Below are positions 1 through 10,757 of a stretch of DNA of 64,000 nt, one piece after another; position 1 is the first letter of the stretch, and every line of letters begins with the position of its first letter. The stretch is from Beverwykella pulmonaria. Its lineage: Eukaryota > Ascomycota > Dothideomycetes > Pleosporales > Melanommataceae. The position numbers and the translations under genes were made by a program. The notes beneath the pieces were generated by a model that had not been told where the DNA came from, ran no database searches, and saw only the letters and a list, made by a program, of their open reading frames with translations. The DNA is taken from positions 4,397,537 to 4,461,536 of the forward strand of contig BCHH01000003.1 of assembly GCA_001599595.1 (NCBI GenBank), in the 5' to 3' direction.

Positions 1-596
1 GGTATGCGGAACTGGCGGAGCTTGTCCATACCATTATGGCGGAGCACGAGAAGATTGAGCTGAGGTGTGATATCCTGGGGACGCATGGGGACGCTTCGGT
101 AGCCTTTCGAGGACTTGCACATGGCCTGGACCATGCTGGTTTCGTCAATACCGATGCTCAGCTCTTGGATGCCCGTACACCGCTTCATTCCGTCCACTAC
201 CGCAGCCAAGTCGTGTGTATGGTCGAAGCCGATCTTGCGTAGAAGTTTTGCGTGATCTTTGTTGTAGCAGGTCCAGCGTTCGAAGACATACATTTCACGG
301 AAGTGAAAGGTATTCTCGGAGAAGTAGATCTTGTTGCCAAGTGTAGGCAAGAAGCTGGCAGCGCCAGGAACTGTGTGGGGTAAACGACTTCCAGGCTCCT
401 TCCCACATGGGATGTCTGTCACAAGAATAGGCTTCGTCTGGACCAGTACGGCCCTGAGGATCTTCTCCCAGCAAGTCTTGACAGCCTCGTTACGTAGGTC
501 AAAGAAGTCGGTCTTCAAGCCGGCGTTTTTGCCGGTAACCTTTGCCTTCGTCTTCGGGGTAGTGGAGCCTCCGGTGGAGGCTTTGCGCGGGGCCAT
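1..596 (-). CDS. Uncharacterised protein, N-terminal 198 codons, cut by window edge
   Basis: An open frame runs on the minus strand from an ATG at 596 to the window edge with no stop in 198 codons, so the 3' end is missing. The protein starts MAPRKASTGG, followed by a Lys/Thr/Ser/Gly-rich stretch and then a mixed alpha/beta-like sequence without transmembrane segments. No intron is needed. It resembles the many uncharacterised, F-box-associated or LRR-like proteins of Pezizomycotina, but I see no diagnostic motif and do not assign a function. Codon use and frame integrity indicate a real gene rather than a chance frame. Confidence 0.6.
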   Translation of the reverse strand, partial: MAPRKASTGGSTTPKTKAKVTGKNAGLKTDFFDLRNEAVKTCWEKILRAVLVQTKPILVTDIPCGKEPGSRLPHTVPGAASFLPTLGNKIYFSENTFHFREMYVFERWTCYNKDHAKLLRKIGFDHTHDLAAVVDGMKRCTGIQELSIGIDETSMVQAMCKSSKGYRSVPMRPQDITPQLNLLVLRHNGMDKLRQFRI

Positions 597-2042
597 GGTG
601 GCTCGTCTTCGCTGAGGTGGTGTGTGGTTGTCAGGTGGGGAGAGAAAGGTGTTTTATACAGCAGTCGCGTGTCGTGACTATGCGCTAGCGCGGGTCCGTC
701 GGAGTCTACCTAGGTTAGAAGGAGTTAGTAATGGTAAGGAATCCTAACAATTTGACTCACACCGTATAGTGGGGCTTTACAGAGGAGGATCGACCTGTTT
801 GGCTGTTGACTAAAACGTCGTCGTTGGGGAGAGCGCACGACGGGTCGTTCTGACCCTTGGGCCGAGGCTGCGTAACATTCACTAGCGTGCAAGTGAGGTA
901 GAGCACAGTAAATCTGGCAAGCAGGCAGTGGGATCTGGATTGCACGCCGAGTACCACTGTACTCGTAAGAGGGGGGTTTGGTGTCGCAGCAAGAATAGCT
1001 AGAATTCACTTTGATAAATGCCACCTTCATGACATGAACAGAAGAAAGAAGGAGGGGGAGCCAAAAAGGGTGCAGTGAAATCTGGACAAGAAAAGTAACC
1101 CGATATGGCAAATAGCAATGGAAGTGGAGCAGAAAGTACAGCCAATAGGAAGTGTTTTGCAATCCGCCTCGAGGGTTGCAGAAAATAGAACAAGCCATGA
1201 ATTTAGGTCCAAGCGCAATTCCAACCGTTTTCCGCCACTTCATGGCTGTGGTACAGAAGTGCGCTATTTCCAGAAACAGGGGCGTGGATCTACACTCACC
1301 TCACCTACAAGGTTGCAGCCGCACTGGCTGTATATGCTCGACCTCAGGTCCTCATCACAGCGCCCATCCGTAGACCCCGCGTGTCATGATATGTGGCTTG
1401 CGGATGTAGGCTGAGCTTGAAGCATCGAACTGATGCGCCTGCTGATAATGAGGTGCCTGTCGATCATGAGGTGAGGCCTAGTACTGAATATCACTTGATG
1501 TCGTCCACAGAAAGTGTGTTAAGAAGAGAAGCACATTGCATCTAGCCATCTTATCATCTCCAATTCTTTTTCCTAAAAGCGGATATAGATGGAAGGTGCA
1601 TTGGAGAGGAGTTGTGTACGACGCGTTGTAGTTCTTCTGGACTGAGCCTCATGAGAAACCCGATCGCCACGTGCGGAGAGCGGGAAGCGGGAAGCGGAAG
1701 GCGGAAGGCGGACAGAGGAAAGCGGAAAGCAGGGGAACTCGAATGTTTGCATCAAGTTCTGGACGCTGGAGGCGGTGAAGCGGCGGTCCTGTGCCTGTGT
1801 TGGAGGCTAGAGGTGAGTCGTGATACGGGCAGCTGATTCACTAAACTCATCACGTGTAATTCCAGGATGTGTGCCGCCGAGGCAGCGTTGCATCCGACCG
1901 CCGGGGCGCGTCCGGATCCGCCCAGCCAAGAGTAAAAATGATGGCTCCCCTCTCTCTTTCTACCACTATCGTTCGTCTTTTTTAGCCACCCGCTGCGCTT
2001 CTTTTGGCTGCGCCCCCGACCGATATCTTCCTCGCCGGATGA

Positions 2043-2048
2043 TTATCA
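2043..2048 (-). promoter_or_regulatory. Candidate AreA/GATA site upstream of azgA
   Basis: TTATCA on the plus strand reads TGATAA on the minus strand and fits HGATAR, the consensus of the nitrogen regulator AreA/NIT2. Purine transporters are under nitrogen control in Aspergillus. A six-base motif is expected by chance, so this is only suggestive. Confidence 0.25.
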
Positions 2049-2296
2049 TTGACAACATGCATTTGAAATCGCCTTTTTACGCCTCCTCGAAAGCCACCAT
2101 AACGGCTGATACACACTACACCACATTCGACGTAGACACAGGCGAGCCCCTCGCGGACTTGGCAAATGTCGGCCGCCGCCGCTTGACCCTCCTCCCCAGC
2201 CTTTCGATGCCAAGCTGTGGCTCCCCGCAGGAGGAATTCTGGGGTGGGGGAAAAGAGCAAACCACAACACCCAGGCTGATGGCGCCAGCGAGCTGC

Positions 2297-2332
2297 AGTC
2301 CCCTCTTCAGTCCCCTCTTTAGTCCCCTCTTC
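2297..2332. repeat. 12-bp tandem repeat, three units
   Basis: Three consecutive near-identical 12-bp units (agtcccctcttc) followed by a partial fourth. It lies about 390 bp upstream of the azgA start codon. Function unknown; probably a microsatellite-type slip product. Confidence 0.8.
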
Positions 2333-2530
2333 AGTCTTTATGCCGTTTCAAATACCCCGTGCCCCAGTCTTCTGCTGTCCGTTCCCCTATAGGGACCTTG
2401 GGCATGGAGGGTCGTATCCCATGGCGAATCGGGGATAGAGTCCGTCACGTTTACTAGCTGCCAATTCGGGATTGGACAACTTCACACAGTAAGACACAAA
2501 ATTGCCCGCATTGCGGTTGCCAAGATGCCC

Positions 2531-2536
2531 TTATCT
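2531..2536 (-). promoter_or_regulatory. Candidate AreA/GATA site upstream of azgA
   Basis: TTATCT reads AGATAA on the minus strand, a second HGATAR match 186 bp upstream of the azgA start. Two matches in about 700 bp is little above chance. Confidence 0.3.
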
Positions 2537-2721
2537 GTCGCATCCCGCCCAGGGTCCACTCCAACGAATTGGTCGTTCCAAGGCGTCCTAAGGCTTATAT
2601 GGAGTGCGTCCCGTCCGCTTGGGATTTCTGTAGACAACACCCGACGCTCCCAATTCTCTCGAATCGCCCAGCGAACGTGTCTGCTTCGCATTGAACAGGC
2701 TGCCAGCGCAAATCGGCCAAG

Positions 2722-5012
2722 ATGTCGGGATGGGTTCATAACACGAACCTGAAGATCGCGCAGACAGCCGTGGGAAAGTACTTTCGTCTCGATGGCTCTG
2801 GTCACGTATGTCCAAGACCCTCAATCAATACATACGATGAGTGCTGACAAGTTCCCAGCGCAAAGAGCGAAAGGGGAGCTACTTCTTCACCGAGATCCGC
2901 GCCGGACTCGCCACCTTCTTTGCCATGGCCTACATCATCTCTGTCAACGGTATGGTGTAGCCAATGCATCAGTGCGTAAGCTGTGCTGACAGATTTCACA
3001 GCATCCATCACTTCTCAGACTGGAGGGACGTGTGTGTGTCCCCCTACTAATCAGGATCTGTGTGTCACAGACCCTGATTATATGCTGTGCGTCCAAGAAA
3101 TCAATAGAGATCTTGTGACTGCCACTGCTGCCATTTCTGCACTCACGAGTAAGGCATTTGCTCTCAGTGAAGCATCGGGATACTGAACTTTTTCAGGTTT
3201 CTGTATGGGACTTTTCGCCAATATGCCCATCGCGCTAGCCCCTGGAATGGGCCTGAATGCGTATTTCGCCTTTACTGTTGTTGGTTTTCACGGAAGTGGT
3301 ACGCAGAGCCTCTCATAAATGGCATTTCCTGTTTTGTTCTTGTGGCGAAAGCTCCATCACTACGCGATACGTTGGTCGTACGAAGTGGTCTAATTCGATC
3401 AGTTGCTAACGTTTATTTTCCAAAGGCATGGTACCATATGAAGTGGCCCTCACAGCTGTGTTTGTTGAAGGTTTCGTTTTCGTCGGCCTTACTTTGTTTG
3501 GACTCAGACAGTGGCTTGCTAGGTAAGACGCATCCAGCAGAGGCATTGTACCTGTTTTGCAGCTCGCACACTCGTTTAGTTTACTCCTTCAAGTGGTATT
3601 CCAAACCGGTGGTGGGCGCATCAATCAGGCTCTGACCTTGCTGATGCCCTGCTCAGGCAAGACATGCTAACTCTTTTCATAGGGCGATTCCATCCAGCAT
3701 CAAGCTCGCAACCGGAGTCGGTATCGGCCTGTACCTTACCATTATTGGTCTCTCATACTCGGCGGGTATCGGTTTGATCACTGGCGCTCAATCGACTCCC
3801 CTCGAGTTAGCCGGTTGCGCACCGCAGTTCGTCGACGCAACCACAGGCACCTGCCCACCTAGCGAGAAAATGAGAAATCCTACCATGTGGGTCGGAATTT
3901 TCTGTGGTGGATTCCTAACGGTTATGTTGATGATGTACCGCGTCAAAGGCGCCATCATCATGGGCATCCTCCTCGTTTCCATCATCTCCTGGCCCCGCTC
4001 AACACCGGTCACATATTTTCCCCACACAGACCTAGGAGACTCCGCATTCGACTTCTTCAAGAAGGTCGTCGCGTTCCATCCGATTAAGCACATTCTGGCT
4101 GTGCAGAAATGGGATATAGCAGGACACGGCGGACAATTTGGACTGGCGTTCATCACCTTCCTCTATGTCGATATTCTTGACTGTAGGTCTATTAGATTTT
4201 TCTCATCCACCCTCACTGACAGCTCCAGGCACGGGCACGCTATACTCCATGGCCCGCTTCGCGGGCGCAATTGATGAGCGCACCCAAGATTTCGAGAACA
4301 GCTCCATCGCCTACACCGTCGACGCACTCGGCATCTCCATAGGCTCTCTGATGGGCTCTCCTCCCGTTACGGCTTATATTGAATCCGGAGCCGGTATCTC
4401 AGAAGGTGGCAAGACTGGTCTCACCGCGATAGTGACCGGCCTTGCGTTCTTCATCTCTATCTTCTTTGCGCCGATTTTCGCTTCGATTCCTCCTTGGGCG
4501 ACTGGTTGCACATTGATCATCGTCGGTAAGAACATCTTGGATACGACGATATGAATATATGCTAACATCATATAGGTTCCTTGATGGCCCAATCAGCGAA
4601 AGACATCAACTGGCGGTACATTGGTGACGCTGTCCCTGCGTTCCTCACGATTGCCGTTATGCCATTCACCTACAGCATCGCATACGGCCTGATTGCGGGG
4701 ATCATCAGCTACCTTGTCCTCAACACGCTCGTCTTCATCATCGAAAAGGCTTCAGGCGGTCGTTTTGTGCCCCCCAACAAGTCGGAGAAGGAGCACTGGA
4801 CTTGGCGCATTCCCGGTGGCTTCCTGCCGCCATGGTTGCAGCGTATTACGAGCGGAAAGAAGGATTTCTGGAGGGAACATGACGAAGTTGTGGGTGTTGA
4901 TGAGACTGCTGAGGGGAAGTCGGTATCGAGCTCCGCGGCACATGCCGCGAATGAGAAGACCACGGTTCCTTCTGAGATCACTCCTTTTGAACAGCCCAAG
5001 AAAATCGCTTAG
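2722..5012 (+). CDS. azgA: AzgA-type adenine/guanine/hypoxanthine permease
   Basis: Plasma-membrane purine transporter of the AzgA branch of the NAT/NCS2-related family, importing adenine, guanine and hypoxanthine with protons. Eight exons join in phase: 2722-2805, 2859-2949, 3002-3148, 3197-3298, 3426-3522, 3683-4182, 4229-4525, 4576-5012, giving 584 residues, the usual AzgA length. Seen in the sequence: an N-terminal [10 protein letters not shown] segment, the conserved [10 protein letters not shown] membrane segment, the [15 protein letters not shown] motif, [12 protein letters not shown] and a charged C-terminal tail. Introns 4 and 5 (127 and 160 nt) are longer than the rest (46-53 nt). 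The start was chosen because exon 1 reads MSGWV and leads in phase into the family N-terminus. No lesions are seen, so the gene is probably functional. Confidence 0.93.
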
Positions 5013-5675
5013 AAGGCTTCAAATCTGGGGGGATGGTGCTGGTAGTGTGCAGGTGGAAGATTGAACACAATATTGATGGTAATATGGATTGATGGCAGTT
5101 TTGTTTACTGTCGGTAGGAGATCACTCGGTGTAGCTTTGTAGGGACGGTTTGGTACAATCCAGTTGTGCGCAATCATTGACCAAAAACAACTATCGTTCT
5201 ATTGCCTAATCTCGCGATTTTAGAAAGAGTATGTGTTAGCAGTGTCTTTAGAAGGTATCTGTAAGGGTGTATATACTGTTCTGCACGCGAATCAGTTTGG
5301 TGTTGATTATTCGTATCTTTTGGTTGTGGTGGCGGAGTGGTGCAGAACCCCGCTCCCGATAAAAATCTAAAACATATTAAGGTTAAGCTCTGCTTAAAGA
5401 ATAGCGTTCTTGTTAGTAGATATTAAATTAATTTAAAATAGCATTAGGATTAAAAGATGACAATCTAGTATACATAGATGATCAGGCGGTTGAGTCGTCG
5501 TTGCATTATATGGGGCAGTGCATTCTTCGGTAAAATACACTAACTATCTCTACAACCAACGCGTCCTTGCAATGCAGGTGAGACGGCGTACGTGTCAGCT
5601 AACTCAGACTTTGCTTCATATGACGTGCCACATTAATTCTACAATCAGCAACATCAGCCAGCAACGCCTATCGCC
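5013..5675. other. Intergenic region, AT-rich
   Basis: 663 bp between azgA and the broken SET gene. It contains an AT-rich patch at about 5385-5460 and no recognisable coding sequence. It serves as the azgA 3' region and the SET gene promoter. Confidence 0.5.
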
Positions 5676-6268
5676 ATGTCTCTTAGTCATCGTTAGTTGT
5701 CCAGGCTCTAAGTTACCATTGTAATTATAATTACGTCTTCCAGCATATCTTGGCCTCCGGGTGCCTAGTGATGCACCATTCGAGTTGAAACCTTCTCCTG
5801 GAAAAGGATGGGGAGCATTCGCCACAAGACATATCGACCAGGGAGCTTTAATCTTGAAAGAGAAGCCGCTTTTCATCATCCGAAAACCTCACGAACAGAT
5901 CACAGAAGATGATATAAGGACCGAATTTCACCGTTTGGCGCCCAGCGCAAGACAACAGTTCTCGCAACTCCGCGACAATGCTTATGTGCCTTTCACGCAT
6001 ATGACAGACGCGTTGGCTGAGAACTCGTTCAAGATATCAAACGGGCATGGTCTATATCTACTTCACTCGCGCTTCAATCACTCCTGTATACCCAACTCCA
6101 AAATTCCAACTGTCAACAAAGAAACCCTTGCAAGTTATGCAACTAGGATCATCACACGTGGTGAAGAGATCACTTTCTGCTATCACACGGATTTCGAATG
6201 CAGGAATAGACACGAACGCCATGAAGCTCTGCGTTTCGTATGCGACTGTAAAGCATGTTTACCAGGAC

Positions 6269-7116
6269 CATCGTTTCCAATAGTCGGTTACTAGTAACTA
6301 TTGTATACATTTGAAGCCATAACTAAACGTCTTGCCCGACCGACCGACTGATGGGGGGACGGGGAGGTACCGTAACTGAGGGCTGCCGTAACGGCTTACT
6401 ACACAATAGCTCCGTAACTGAAGGGTGTAGTTACTGGAGTAACTGGGGTCGTAAACTCCAAATTGTCGTCCATATCCTCAAATATCCCTCTAGCAGAGAT
6501 GTGAGCTGTAAGCTCGTTTAGGTCCCGCACCCGATATTCCACCCGCGACGCGAGTAGGGGCTTGTTGGCGTAGTGTATATTGCCCTAGTCCACTGAGAAC
6601 TCAACGCCGTTGTTCTGGCTCACTTTGCGGGGGAAGGCCTTCGAGAGCGACTCGGCCGGAGCCTTGGGCGTTGAGGGCGTTGAGGGCGTTGGGCCCGACG
6701 GAGGGCGTTGGGCCCGACGAAACAATAGAGGAGGACATAGAGGGCGTCGGCGAGGTCGCCCTTGGCTTCTCGAGACGGCGGGACGACGGCGTTGGGTGAC
6801 GAGGCGTACGATTCTGGGACGTCAAGAAGGACCTCATATTGAAGGGTGTCGGGCTGTGGCCAGGAGAGAGAGTTGAGTTTATTATGGAGATTTGACGAAT
6901 CCGGCATCAAATCTCCACAGCTTATCACCGGCGCCATTGGCAGGTCTCATCTCCAGCCTCGACACCAATAAAAAGTCTGCATAGGCCAGTTACTGCAGTA
7001 ACTACAGCCTCATCCATCAGTCAGTTACGGAGGGGGGTCCCCTTACTGACCGACTGCCCAGGAATCCGACTGTTAGTAACAGTAACTAACAGTCGGACCG
7101 ACTATTGGGAACGATG
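6269..7116. mobile_element. 848-bp non-autonomous hAT-like element in the SET gene
   Basis: Terminal inverted repeats of 19 bp (CATCGTTTCCAATAGTCGG at 6269-6287 and its complement at 7098-7116, one mismatch) bound the element. It is flanked by a perfect 8-bp target duplication, accaggac, at 6261-6268 and 7117-7124. An 8-bp duplication and short inverted repeats starting with CA are hallmarks of the hAT superfamily. No transposase is encoded. The interior holds nested palindromes made of GTTACT/AGTAAC motifs near both ends and a GGGCGTTGA-type tandem repeat at about 6664-6720. Open frames inside are low complexity. Confidence 0.85.
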
Positions 7117-7511
7117 ACCAGGACCGTCCTTTCAACGCCTGAGTGATATGCGGCGAACATTCATCCGCGGACTCCAGTACCTTACACTCGGTGTAGATTT
7201 GGATGGAGAACGGCAGAATTGCACATCCCCTATTATCTTCGACCAGAGATTGAAGCAAACAGCAGAAGATTTCAGCATTCCTCTCTCTTCCAGGCTGATC
7301 TTTAACCTGCTCGTTCTATGTCTATTAGAACAGGAACAACTGTTGGACGATTTCATGATCGAGAGATTTTATCCGGGAGTACAGCAAATTATGGCACTGT
7401 TTCAAACAGAGAGTAATGTCAGCATCATCAAGCTCGTTATTGGGCAGAAAACCTGGCTGGGGAAGTTTTGTACAGCACTCAGACTCTATGGGCGAACAGA
7501 TATTGCAGATC

Positions 7512-10500
7512 CAGCGTTGTAATCAGTACGTAGTACGGTCGTAGTTTACGGCACCGTAATAGTGCCGTACGTCGTACGTACGTAAGAGCGATTTTGTTTG
7601 ACCGTACCGTACGTGAGTCTGCAGTTTTACGCGTATACGGCCTATACGGAGGATATTTTGGTGTTGTAGGAGCTTTGTTTTTGAAGTAGTCCTATTGTAG
7701 TTAGCAGGGTATCTCGCACGGCCAATTTTCATCAACAAACTAGTGATGTATCAACACCCATCCATATTGCCGTCGTCGTCGTTGCAATGGATAACTTTGT
7801 ACGCTCTACGCGTCAATCCCAGGCTTCTCAAGCCTCCTCTTCTTCTGCAAGCAGCGCGTTGCCTTACCACGCAGCAGCTTCAAAACGCCTCAGGAAACAG
7901 CCTGTTCCTTCATCACCGGTGTCATCAACACCCACCTCCCGCGAAGGCACGCCTTTATCTGTTGTATCAGCTCCCGCATATTCTCTATCGCACAACTACC
8001 CAGAGGAGACTCCTGAGTCAATAAATCTTGGTATTTGTTTCCCTGTAAGGTGGGATTAGATTTGGAAGGGTTCAACGCGCCTGTCAAAGGACCGCATTAG
8101 ATGGAGAGTTGTGAACAAGCGGCACTTGCAGGGCGGCTCCAAACGCTTGGGGATATATAATTACAGCGCAGATTTGTTGTACCAAGAGCCCAGTGGGTCG
8201 TATAGGCGTGTTTGGCTCTGCAAGTTGTGTCATGAGCAAGGGAAGCGCGACTGTGCAAAGTACTCAGATTCTACGCATCATATTAGTACACACCTCCAGA
8301 AATCTCACTGAATTTCCATCTCCACTGGCCTCATACCTGAGCTCCCGAAACCAAACAATCCTTGGGAAGCTGCTGAAGTAGCAGCAGGAGCAAATAACGC
8401 CTTCTCGCAGTCGCCCTGGCAGGAAGATGAGCTGTTGAAGGCGTACATCAATTAGATTATTTCTCACAATATATTGTTGTATCAGGCAACGTCGCCAGAA
8501 ACAAGAGGGTTACTTACATGGAATCAACCTCAATTGCTCAACACTCTACCTAGGAACCACGTAACGCTTAGAGATTATATTATGAGGGGGCTTGACACGC
8601 GCAAGAGAGAGATTAAGGATTTACTACGCGCTGCAAGTAGTACAATCGCGTTAAGCGTTGATATCTGGACTTCCCCAAATCACCTCAGTTTTCTAGGCGT
8701 GGTTGCTCATTTTGTCAGTATGTGGCCCGTGCGCGGGTGGCGAAAATCACTGAAATCTTTGCACTTTGGCCTCAACTTCTAATTCTGCTACAACGCTCAA
8801 AACTAACCTAAAATTAACTCGCAGACGCCCAAAAAAAGCACCGCAATATCCTTATTGCCTTCCAAAACCTGCGGGGAGATTATACTAGCAAGAACCAGGC
8901 TATAATTGTTGGGGAAGTCCTTGTTAAATATAATGCAGTATTAAAGTTTAAATTTTTTGTAGGCGACAATGCAAGCAATAACAACTCCACCTTCATTGAG
9001 GCAATCAACAGGGAACTTGGGATAGAGCTCTCTCAAGAGAATTAGATCCGCTGCGCTGGGCACATTATAAACCTTGTTGTTAAGGCAATTATATATGGAG
9101 ATGGCGTCACAAATTTTGAAGCTATGTTAGCTGACGCTCCTCCTAAAAAACAGTTCTCTATCTTCTGAACGCGCGGGGTCATTGGCTGACTACACAACCT
9201 TGTTAACGCGATTAACGTCTCTACTAAACAACGAGAGCTCTTCATAGAGATACAAACAAAACACTATGAAGATATTATTGGCTTTGCAACTCTTACTTTA
9301 CTTAAGGATGGCGGCGTGAGGTGGCACTCTGTCTATTTAATGCTCCTCCGCTGTTAGGAGTTGCGGGAAACAATTGACAAGTGGCTGCGTTGATGGAGAG
9401 CTATTGCACCTAAGAAAAAGAGGCTGGAAGTAGGAGATGATGACAACGATGAGGAGGATAGATTTAACGCAAAGCTCAACTCCTTAACGCCAGATGACTG
9501 GGATGAGGTGAAGCTCTTGGCTGACTTCCTACAACTATTTCATGAGATGACTAAAAGACTTAAAGGCAATACCAGCAAATCAGGCTTCAGCTCTCTCTAG
9601 CAAACAATTGTTAATCTTAACGTACTTGACGAGGAGCTTCGTGAGCAAAAGGCGCGCCTTGTTCAACACCCAAACAGCTTCCTTAAGTTAGCTGTTAATC
9701 AAGGTTTTGAGAAGCTCAACAGCTATTAGACTAAAGTAATCTTTGACTCTGAGCCATCCCTATACTTAGTAGCTACTGTGTTGAACCCTTAACTTTAGAT
9801 TGCCTGGTTCAAACAAACCTGGAAGAATAATAAGGATTACTATACAAGAGTTGAAAAAGACGTGAAAGCAACCTTCAAGGACTACGTCAAGCTCATCGCA
9901 GAAGAGGAAGAGAATAATAAGATCAAGGAGCAATCGCAGGAAATTCTGCACTGGAAGGTCCCTGAGGGCTCAAGCTTTAATAGTTGTTATGAGCGATCTC
10001 TTAACGTCAATCTTTACTATATAATGGGCACAAAAGGGAGGGCAAAACGCTTTAAGGCGTTGAATGAGTTGGAGGAGTACTACGCCAGCCACAACGACGA
10101 TCTCTCGCGTTTCAACAACTTGGACGACAAGCTGCTCAACAACCCGATACAATAGTAGGATAAAGTGGGCCAGCAACGTTACCCAACGCTTTACCGCATG
10201 GCGTTGGACTACCTCTCTATCCCATCAACTTCATGTGACTGCGAGAGGGCGTTTAGTAGAGCTAGGAGGACCGTTACCGACGATAGAAATCGCCTAGGTG
10301 GAGCTACGATTGAAGCACTACAGCTACAGAAAAACTGGCTACAAAACAGAGCTGTGGCGAGTCATCTCATCAACCTCAGCATATACATTTCACGCCAAGA
10401 ACCTATATAAATCACCCATATACGGCATATACGGCGGTCTCCGTACGTACGTATCGAGGGGGAGATTTGGATCCGTAAGTTCAATTCACCCTACAGTTTC

Positions 10501-10582
10501 CGTACGTACGTACAGCGTAATTGACCCGTACAGGTTCTTCAACTTCTACGGATGTACGGTATACGTACGGATTACAACGCTG
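7512..10582 (+). mobile_element. hAT transposon (3.07 kb) in the SET gene
   Basis: Terminal inverted repeats begin CAGCGTTGTAATC at 7512 and end with the complement at 10582 (one mismatch in the first 13, then similar CGTACG-rich sequence). The perfect 8-bp target duplication tgcagatc lies at 7504-7511 and 10583-10590. Both subterminal regions (about 7525-7640 and 10430-10570) are packed with GTACGTACG-like repeats, the kind of motif hAT transposases bind. Inside is a degraded hAT transposase on the plus strand. Size, target duplication and termini all fit an originally autonomous hAT element. Confidence 0.92.
7787..10410 (+). pseudogene. hAT transposase, inactivated by stop codons
   Basis: Transposase of the hAT element. 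From ATG 7787 there is a Ser-rich N-terminus. A BED-type zinc finger follows at about 8195-8310 (WLCKLC...HISTHLQKSH). Next come the catalytic-core segment with DIWTSPN (about 8660), the second Asp region GDNASNNN (about 8965), and at about 10180-10340 the C-terminal dimerisation domain (ALDYLSIPSTSCDCERAFS). The frame is broken by stops, e.g. ENtagIR near 9040 where Gln is expected, Y-TAG-TK near 9727 where Trp is expected, and TAA/TAG near 9790. These are C-to-T or G-to-A changes at CpA/TpG, as RIP makes. The frame between 8030 and 8110 may contain an intron or a shift. Confidence 0.88.
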
Positions 10583-10757
10583 TGCAGATCACGCTATTTC
10601 TGAAGAACTGCGACTATTACGTGGTCTGCCGATTGAACATAGCCGGACAACCCGTTGAAAATCTTTCAAACATAAAAGTTGATCAGAATCCAGCTATCTA
10701 GTGCTCATTAGGGAACACATTTATTTAATATACTGGTATGTCCATTCTGAATTATAA

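Larger units (their letters stand above)
597..2721. other. Intergenic region, no gene recognised
   Basis: About 2.1 kb between the divergent partial gene and azgA. Open frames of 60-190 codons occur on both strands but none has recognisable motifs. It holds purine-rich degenerate repeats around 1676-1735 and a short tandem repeat at 2297-2332. The downstream part is the presumed promoter of azgA. Confidence 0.5.
5676..10658 (+). pseudogene. SET-domain protein gene, split in three by two hAT insertions
   Basis: Putative SET-domain lysine methyltransferase-like protein. The host gene is exon 1 at 5676-5691, intron 5692-5743, then coding DNA at 5744-6268, 7125-7511 and 10591-10658. The gaps are two transposons. 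Removing each element with one copy of its 8-bp target duplication leaves one uninterrupted frame of about 330 residues. Motifs include the N-SET GKGWGAFATR, the NHSCIPN cofactor/substrate motif, GEEITF, and a post-SET-like CDCKAC. The second piece (7148 onward) is the usual C-terminal helical region of fungal SET proteins of this type, and the third ends in TGA at 10656-10658. No other frameshift or stop is present in the host pieces, so the insertions look recent relative to drift. The start at 5676 is inferred from a phase-compatible GTTAGT...CCAG intron. As it stands, translation would stop inside the first element. Confidence 0.88.

Noticed and set aside
725..1243. 172-codon minus-strand frame upstream of azgA
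   Set aside because: No motif, overlapping frames on the other strand, and an irregular composition; treated as chance.
6601..6937. Frames with PQRPQRP and ALNALNA repeats inside the small hAT-like element
   Set aside because: They are translations of a tandem repeat and not a transposase.
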